The notes beneath the pieces are model-generated. The model was not told where the DNA came from and did not search any database. It was given only the letters and a program-made list of their open reading frames with translations. The translations under genes were made by a program, and so were the position numbers. A stretch of 64,000 bases of DNA. It comes from Whalleya microplaca. Lineage: Eukaryota > Ascomycota > Sordariomycetes > Xylariales > Xylariaceae. The DNA lies in the NCBI GenBank assembly GCA_022497155.1, contig MU385714.1, positions 496,001-560,000 of the forward strand, given 5' to 3'. This document shows, one piece after another, positions 57,230-64,000 of the stretch (its first letter is position 1; every line of letters begins with the position of its first letter).

Positions 57230-58805
57230 ATGGGTCGCCCGAGGCTGATTATACTGATTAGACATGCCCAGTCCGAGGGTAACAGTATGCTACCCTAGCC
57301 GCAGAACCCCAATCGAAGCCCAGCAACATTAACAGCCGCTACTACAGAGAACCGCGACATCCACCAGACCATCCCCGATCACAGGGTCAAGTTGACCCCC
57401 GAAGGATGGACACAAGCTCGCGATGCCGGCCAGCGACTGCGCAAGCTGCTTCGGCCCGACGACACACTCCAGTTCTACACCTCGCCATACCGACGCACGC
57501 GAGAGACTACCGAGGGTATTCTCGAGACCTTGACATCAGACGAGCCCGACCCATCCCCCTTCAAGCGAAGTAATATGAAAGTCTACGAGGAGCCCCGGTT
57601 GCGAGAGCAGGACTTTGGAAACTTCCAGCCTTGCAGTGCCGAAATGGAACGCATGTGGCAAGAGCGTGCCGACTACGGCCACTTCTTCTACCGTATCCCC
57701 AACGGCGAGAGCGCTGCTGATGCCTATGATCGCGTGTCAGGCTTCAACGAGAGCTTATGGCGTCAGTTTGGCGAGGACGATTTTGCCAGCGTTTGCATCC
57801 TCGGTATGTAGTGACTTCCCATCTTATGTTATCGCCAACTTCCACCTTGACTGGTGTCGCTAACACTTGCCAATAGTTACCCACGGGCTCATGTCCCGTG
57901 TCTTTTTAATGAAGTGGTATCACTTCTCGGTCGAGTACTTCGAGGACTTACGGAACATTAACCACTGCGAATTCCTTACCATGAAGAGGCAGGGCGAGAA
58001 TGGCAAGTACATCCTCGAGAATAATCTCCGGACGTGGTCTGAACTACGTCGCGAGCGGGCTGCCCTGAAAGCCAAGGAGGACAAGGAGTCAGGGAAAGAT
58101 AAGGAAACTATCAAATTAGAGAAACAGAATGCGAGCCCGGTTGTACCACGCAAGTGGGGTGGCTGTCCCGAGGGCTGTAATCATGGCCAGAACTTTAAGA
58201 TACGACGTGATTTGGCCGAGCTTCGACAGCAAGACGAAAACCACTCCAAGAATGGCTTCTCTCACCACGCCCACACCCCGGAGATCAACGGTACTATCGC
58301 CAGTCGAAGACCTGCGGGCAAACGAATGCCGAACAACTCTGAAGACGACTCAGATGATCCTCGCGGCATAGTTGCTCCACACATTGACGTAATTCGGGCT
58401 CGCGAAGAGGTCGTTTCTTCCCCGGATGGAACACCCTCGTTCATCACCGTCGAGGACCGACTCCGCAATTCTCTGAGTACCCCACAGAAGTCCGTATTCC
58501 TCCACGTGGGTCGAGATGGCGGCGGAACCTACTCGGGACACGCGTCGGAGGGGAGCGAAGAGGAAGTCTCGGAGAGCGCTGCTCGTAAGCGCCTTGCTGA
58601 TAAGGCGGCTCGAGTTAAGAACGGCGCATTGAACGGATTGAATGGCAAGGACTCTGCAATACATCAGAATAACCGCCACGCGCATGCCAATAGGCTTGGC
58701 GACGCGCCGAGTAACTCGGATCAGGGGTCCGATGCAGGCGACGAGGCCGAGGATCTCGACAAGGCTGAGAAGGAAGACCGGAGCGTCCGGGGGAGTGTCT
58801 ATTAA
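57230..58805 (+). CDS. Phosphoglycerate-mutase-fold phosphatase (Det1-like)
   Basis: Three exons, 57230-57284, 57348-57803 and 57877-58805, give 479 residues. The first intron must use the GTATGC donor at 57285 to give IRHAQSEGNKNRDIHQ in frame. The histidine-phosphatase motif is LIILIRHAQSEGN (the fold's RHG site with Ala instead of Gly; catalytic His about 12). Further blocks are DHRVKLTPEGWTQA, YTSPYRRTRETTEG, EPRLREQDFGNFQ, YRIPNGESAADAYDR and VTHGLMSRVFLMKWY with the second His. This pattern matches yeast Det1, an acid phosphatase linked to sterol transport between ER and plasma membrane, and related fungal proteins. Residues about 290-479 form a charged disordered tail (Glu/Lys/Ser-rich) absent from short relatives. 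The tail may be regulatory. Confidence 0.9.
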
Positions 58806-59307
58806 AGATTAAAGTGCGGAATGTCTTTGTTATAGAGTGTTGTTCTCCCCATTGTTGGTTGGCATGGTTCAAGATATCCCTCATGAAATTGCTGTACTTG
58901 ATGAATACAATGACTAGACGGGGGTGTTCAGGATAGCATAGCATAGCGGATAGGGCGGGTACAGACAGCATGCTTACATAGCAAAAGAATATAAGAGTTG
59001 TAAAATCAAATTCATCTTTATTGATGTTCTGGCAGGGCTGGCCATGATCTATGCTATCAGGGCCCTCCCTGCTTATTCTAGCGAACTTTGCTTCCTTGTG
59101 CAACAGTCCTAGAATCCATCATGTGTAATCATCTACTTGAACAATAACTGTCTTTGCTTATTCCATCACGGCCTGCCATAATCCATTCCATCAAGGCCCC
59201 CTGCTGATCCGGACTCTGCTTCCTCGAGCATGAGCCTACATGTACTCTTTGACAATTAATAATAATAGTAATAATAAGCGGTGTTCCATTCCACCACGAT
59301 CGCAGGC

Positions 59308-59503
59308 TGCTCATACCGTCGTGAGCCCGACACCATGCTGCTGTTTAGCACGGCTTGCCATGATTCTCTTGACCACGGCTCCCTGCTTGATATACTCTGA
59401 CAATAGTTCAGATACCATGGCAATAGTTGATGTTTGTTCCACCACTGCTCATACCGTCGTGAGCCCGACACCATACTGCTGTTACAGCACGGCTGGCCAT
59501 GAA
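59308..59503. repeat. Direct repeat pair, about 57 bp
   Basis: TGCTCATACCGTCGTGAGCC and following bases occur at 59308-59363 and again at 59446-59503, with a few substitutions and an indel. Looser relatives (GGC-TGGCCATGA, CAAGGCCCCCTGCT) occur near 59030-59060 and 59165-59205. Confidence 0.75.
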
Positions 59504-59504
59504 T

Positions 59505-59977
59505 CTGTGATTAGGGCCCCTTACTTATCCGAGCAAGGGTTCTTCGTGTTCTTCGTGTTCTTCGTTACTCCAACAAACGTGCTGTCAATTCCAGCCAAGC
59601 CCTGCTTGTTCCAGTCGAGCTGGACCTGCACGTAGTTCCTCCAATCGTCGCGTCCATCCTCCAGAAAATCATTGTGTGTATTAGTTCTTTTTTTTCGGGT
59701 TTGTTGATTTTCAACCTTTTCTTCTTCTTTTTTTCTTATTTAATAAACTGTGATCAGGGTCCCTTGCTTGTTCGAGAGCAAGAGTCCTTCGTGCTCTTCG
59801 TTACTCCAACAAAGATTGAACAAAAGTGCTGTCATTCCAGCCAAGCCGGACCTACACGTAGGTAGTTCCTCCAATCGTCGCGTCCATCCTCCAGAAAATC
59901 ATTGTGTGTGTATTGGTTCTTTTTTTTCGGGTTTGTTGGTTTTCAACCTTTTTTTCTTTTTTTCCTTTTTTAATAAA
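59505..59977. repeat. Tandem duplication, about 240-bp unit
   Basis: Copy 1 spans 59505-59747 and copy 2 59748-59977. Both run from CTGTGAT(T/C)AGGG through CTTCGTTACTCCAACAAA and CCTCCAATCGTCGCGTCCAT to a TTTAATAAA end. Poly-T/C tracts differ in length. Confidence 0.8.
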
Positions 59978-60042
59978 TCATATCAAATCAAATCCCATCA
60001 TATCGTATCAAATCCATCCATCCATCGACCATCTGCCACCTT

Positions 60043-60562
60043 CCGACTGAGACTCCGTAGAGAAGAGGAGAGTCCAAATAAACGACCCGCAATCGGCGAA
60101 GATTGGGGTATATAAGGCTGCCCGAACCCCGGAATTTCTGTTTCGTAATAAACGGCGTATATAGCAAACAGCTGGCGAGGCTGGCTAACGCATATCCAAA
60201 CCGGCGAAGGTTAATGGACGTTGAGTGGGGTGTGGGCCAAGTGGAGTTGTAGTCGGAAATCAACCAATTGCATGTACGTAGTACACGTGCCAACGGATAC
60301 CTACCAAAACGTGATCCCACACCAGCCGACAACGAGCCGACTCCGACTGAGACTCCGAGGACGACAAGACGACACACGAGATAAACTGTTCCCCAATCGG
60401 CGAAGATTAGGGGTTGGGCTGCCCGGGCCCGGGGTTTGTTGGTCACAATAAACAAAACGCGTACCCTAAGCGGCAAACAGCTGGCGAGGCTGTGCCAGGT
60501 AGCGCATACGTCCAAACCGGCGAAGGTTATGGACAAGGGCAAATGGAGTTGTAGTCAGAATC
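60043..60562. repeat. Diverged tandem duplication, about 300-bp period
   Basis: Copies at 60043-60261 and 60344-60562 share CGACTGAGACTCCG, CAATCGGCGAAGATT, CAAACAGCTGGCGAGGCTG, CCAAACCGGCGAAGGTTA and TGGAGTTGTAGTC in the same order. The intervening parts are clearly diverged. The octamer CGGCGAAG occurs twice per copy. Confidence 0.8.
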
Positions 60563-60751
60563 GGCTCGTCATCGGATGATGTGGTTTCACGCTTTAGAGG
60601 TTAGTTGGTGGGAATGGTGGCTGAGTAGATGGATAGAATGGATGGATGGGAAGATAGATATAGGGGAGAGAGAAGAGGAGAGAATTAGAATAGGAGAGAT
60701 GGAGGTGGAGGAGGAGGAGACGCGATCGATTGGTAGGTGTGCTGGGCTGGC

Positions 60752-63700
60752 TTAGCGGCCAGTTCTAGAGTGGTCCGGCGACTGCACCGTATACTTCCCC
60801 CCGGTCGATTCGACATGCTCGCGTAATCTCTTGCGCGCATTCTTGAGCCATGCCTGCGGGTCCTCCTTGGGCCCGGCTGGCTCTCTAACCACGGGGCTAG
60901 AGCTAGGGCCGGCGACGGAGCTGGAGCTCGGGCTGGAGTCGTAGAAGCTGCTCGGCAGGCCGTAGCTCCTCGGCTTGGGCAGTGCAGAGCTGGTGCTCGA
61001 TGATGATCCGGATGTGGACTCATCGGTACGAGGGGCGTTGGCCTTCATGCCCGAGAAGAGATTGACGCCGGTGGTTTTGCGTAGCGATGAGGCTTTTCTG
61101 ATACCGGCGGGCGATGTCAATGCCGACACCTTGCTGGGGCCGGCGGGCGCCAAGGCTTTGCCTTTGCCTTTGCCTTTGTCGGAGCCGAAGCCGCCAGACG
61201 AGGTTCCAGTGTTAGTGCGCGCGCGGGACGACCAGGTACTTCTGTTGGGACCGGCGGCTGATGGGGTAGACCTAGCGGCATTGCGGGACATCGTGGCCCT
61301 GCTTTTGGGGCCGCCGGCCGACCATGCTTTTGCCGTCAACGCATCCATGGGACCTTCAAATTCTGGAATGTCGTCGGTGCTGGGGTGCGATGAGGTTTCA
61401 GCGCCGGCGCGAGTGTGGGACGACGAGGCGTCACTAGGACCGGCAGCTGATGATGATGCTGACGTATCACTAGGGCCAGCGGCAGCGAATGACGTGCCAG
61501 TGTTGGTGAAACTGCTGCTGGGGCCGGCAGCTGATGGGAATGCTGGTGCATTGCTAGGACCAGCAGCGGCTGAGGATGTTCCAGTACTGGTATAAGTACG
61601 GGACGACGAGGCGTTTCTGGGACCCAACCACGGTGTCGATGTGTCATTTGAGCCGGCGGCGGCGAACAAAGTTCCAGTGCCGGTGCTTGTGCGAGACAAG
61701 GAGGAACTGCTGCGAGGGCCAGAAACCGATGTAGATGCCGACGCATTGCTAGGACCTGCAGCGGCTGGTGGGGTCACAGTGCTGGCCCGGGGGCGCGACG
61801 ACAAGACACGAGGGCCCGCAGCGGATGAAGTTCCAGTATCTCTACCCTCCCGGCACAAGAAGTCCAAGAAGGAACTGCCGCTAGAGCCCGCAGCCGATGT
61901 GGACGCCGACACCTTGCTGGGGCCGGGGCGCGACCACCAGGCACTGCTGCTGCGTGGACCGGCGGCTAACGTGGACGCTGGCGTATTGCTCGGACCGGCA
62001 GCGGCTGACGAAGTTACAGTGCTGGCGCCGGGGCGCAAGGACGAGGCACTGCTACTAGAACCAGCGGCCGATGTTGACGCTGACGCATTGCTCGGACCAG
62101 CAGCGGATGATGAGATCTCAGCACTGATGCGAGCGCGCGACGAGGCACTGCTGGGGCCGGCGGTCGATGTTGATGCTGACGTAGTGCTAGGACCGGCAGG
62201 GAACAACGTTCCAATGCTAGCGCCGGGGCGCGACGATGAAGCATTGCTGCTGGAATCGGCAGCCGATGTTGACGCTGACGCAGTGCTGGGGCCGGTAGCG
62301 GATGACAAGGTTCCGGTGCTAGCGCCGGGGCGCGACGACGAGGCACTGCTGGGGTCGGCAGTCGAAGTTGACGCTGACGCAGTGCTGGGACCAGCGGCCG
62401 ATGTTGACGCCGAGGCATTGCTCGGACCAGCAGCGGATGATGACGTTCCGGTGCTGATGCGAGTGCGCGACGACGATGCACTTCTGGGACTGGCCTCTGG
62501 TGACGATGACGACTCATCGTTGGAGCTATCGTCGTAGAAGTCGGTCGGCAGGCCATACGTGCCCTGCGAGGGAGTGTCTGGCGAGACTCCGGTGGTGGTG
62601 TAGGCGCGCGACGACGAGGCGTCGCTAGGACCAGCGACCGAAGTTGACGTGGCTGGCGCCGAGAATTCAGTCTCGGACGACGACGAGGACGTAGTCTGGG
62701 TAGACATCTCCGCTGTCTCCGGGCCAGACGGGGCATACTTCCATCTGTCGAGGCTCAAGCTGGCGACTTGCTTGTCGCGCACATCGCGCATCATCGGGAA
62801 GAATCCAGGCATTAAACCGACCTCCTCAACGCCGGTTTTGAGCTCATCGCGGTGGATCAATTGGTAGAGGCCGTCATAGTCAAAGCTATCCGGGCCGATC
62901 AACAAGCCGTCATCGCGAAGGTCACCGCGGCCCTCCACGTGCGTAATACCGTTCACGATCGCCCACTCGACCCAGCAGCGGGGCAGCGGGATCACGTGCG
63001 TTAGATACTTGTACACGCTGTGCAGCTCGCCGCTCTGGTGGAATAAGCGATAGCTAGAGATGGATGATTAGTCTAATGTTTATTCCAGTTGATGATTTGG
63101 AAAAGGGAAGGGAGGGCCAGCGATCAGATCATCCAAGATAGGTGAGAGGATAGGGGATAAGGAGTGATGGAATACTTACTCTAGCCGCGGTGCTATGGGT
63201 CTGACTACGACTTCAAAGCGTTTGTCTACTGGTGCGAGCTGCTGCGCTTCCTGCTCCAGTTGCTGGTCTACTTGCAGCTGCATTTGCTGCTCTGGTGCTC
63301 CCGCTTGCTCCTCGGCATCCTCTGCGACGAGAGCCTCCACATACTCTGCCGCGTGGTTCATGGGGCGAGCAACAAAGCGGCGAAAGCAATAGCAGACAGC
63401 GCGTCCGGCCCTTTTCGCCGTTCTTTTGACGATACCGTCAGTAGGAACACGCCGTCGGTGGGCGTCCAGCTGGTGCGCCGGCTGCTGGTCTGGCCTCACT
63501 GCTGGGTGGACGACGGGAGCGCCGACCTCAGCGACAGGAACAGCCCGCGGGGCATCCTGCAGGAGTCGCTGCGGCGACGATCCCCGCGATTCACGAGCTC
63601 GCTTCTCGTTTCTCGCCTTGATGAACTCGTCCTTATTGCTCAAGAGCCAGTCCTCGAAGGTTTCTTGAGGGGGCAGAGCTTCGGGTCCATGTCGGCTATT

Positions 63701-64000
63701 TCGCGTTAGTGGATGAGTGACTTCGCAACAAACATGAAAGAGAAAAAAGATGAATAAACAAATAAATAAACATGAAAATGGAAATGGAAATACAAATGAA
63801 AATACAAATGAAAATACAAATGAAAATACAAATGAAAATACAAATACAAAACGGGGTTAGAGAAAAATTACCAAGGGTGGAGAGAGGGTGAGGGCGGGGT
63901 GAGTTGAGTTCGGAAGAGGTGCAAATATCATTGTTTAGACTTACTTGGAGTAGTCAACGATGGCCTTCGCTGCTAGGATGGTGTCTTTGTTATGGCTGCT
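60752..64000 (-). CDS. Ser/Ala/Gly/Pro-repeat protein, 5' end beyond the window
   Basis: Three exons lie in the window: from beyond 64000 to 63945, 63695-63180 and 63053-60752. They give about 957 residues, partial at the N-terminus. Both junctions keep phase (VDYS-N-RHGPEALPPQE and RLE/D-YRLFHQSGELHS). The N-terminal part is a folded-looking region: QETFEDWLLSNKDEFIKARN, VGAPVVHPAVRP, VPTDGIVKRTAKRAGRAVCY, a Gln/Glu-rich helix, then LTHVIPLPRCWVEWAIVNGI and GLLIGPDSFDYDGLYQLIHR. After it come about 550 residues of degenerate repeats built on AAGPSNASASTSAAGPSS and SSRPGASTGT. The short motif YGLP-x2-FYD-x-S occurs once before and once after the repeats. The C-terminus is basic (AWLKNARKRLREHVESTGGK). 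I do not recognise the family. The composition suggests a disordered, heavily phosphorylatable or glycosylated protein; no secretion signal can be judged without the start. Confidence 0.75.
63790..63846. repeat. Minisatellite (ATACAAATGAAA)x4+ within an intron
   Basis: Four perfect 12-bp units plus a partial fifth inside the 249-nt intron of the repeat-protein gene, preceded by related AAATGGAAAT sequence. Confidence 0.85.

Larger units (their letters stand above)
58806..60751. other. Repeat-rich intergenic region
   Basis: About 1.9 kb between convergent genes, built largely of imperfect direct repeats described separately. Open frames here follow the repeats and are not convincing genes. 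Confidence 0.5.

Noticed and set aside
59240..60115. Plus-strand frames of 121-131 codons in the repeat region
   Set aside because: They simply follow the tandem repeats and poly-T tracts (runs of Phe, Val-Phe) and have no protein-like domains.

Overview
The window comes from the nuclear genome of a filamentous ascomycete (Pezizomycotina). Nearly all genes are split by short introns of about 40-250 nt with GTAAGT/GTATGT-like donors and CTAAC/CTGAC branch sites. The families are typical of these fungi: a Zn2Cys6 regulator, a very large hybrid histidine kinase, a Dal5-type MFS carrier and a Baeyer-Villiger monooxygenase. I found no rRNA, tRNA, CRISPR array or intact transposon. Exon coordinates were assembled by hand from splice signals, reading-frame phase and family conservation.

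Layout. 0.4-1.9 kb: a proline/glutamine-rich conserved fungal protein. 1.9-6.4 kb: no supportable gene. 6.4-15.7 kb: a compact oxidative block. It holds two different FMN-dependent luciferase-like (NtaA/SnaA/DszA-type) monooxygenases and a Dal5/Seo1-type anion transporter, all on the minus strand, with a Baeyer-Villiger-type flavin monooxygenase diverging from the transporter. 16.7-18 kb: a single-pass membrane protein. 18-21 kb: decayed DNA with strong hairpins and a frameshifted gene relic. 21-24.2 kb: a TBC Rab-GAP. 27.4-30 kb: an ankyrin-DIL protein. 30.5-31.7 kb: allantoicase, sharing a promoter region that contains a G-quadruplex motif with a cytochrome b561-like protein (32.6-33.5 kb). 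34.7-37.7 kb: an M13 (neprilysin-like) membrane metallopeptidase. 39.4-41.7 kb: a Zn2Cys6 transcription factor. 42.3-43.2 kb: a D-glutamate cyclase-like (DUF1445) protein. 43.2-47.6 kb: gene-free. 47.6-53.9 kb: a hybrid histidine kinase of about 2081 residues. 54.8-55.5 kb: a PRKRIP1-like splicing factor. 55.6-56 kb: homopolymer tracts, a 10-base N gap and a duplicated 93-bp block. 57.2-58.8 kb: a Det1-like phosphoglycerate-mutase-fold phosphatase. 58.8-60.6 kb: tandem repeats. 60.75-64 kb: a Ser/Ala/Gly/Pro repeat protein running off the right edge.

How the genes may work together. The best candidate for an undescribed system is the 6.4-15.7 kb block. Two reduced-flavin monooxygenases of the family that attacks sulfonates, dibenzothiophene sulfone and aminopolycarboxylates sit beside a carrier from a family that includes sulfonate, sulfoxide and allantoate transporters, and beside a ring- or ketone-oxygenating BVMO. 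This reads as uptake plus oxidative cleavage of an organic anion, possibly an organosulfur compound. The substrate is inference only, and no flavin reductase is visible nearby. The other genes look like ordinary housekeeping and signalling loci. Allantoicase belongs to purine catabolism, TBC and DIL proteins to membrane traffic, and the histidine kinase to His-Asp phosphorelay.
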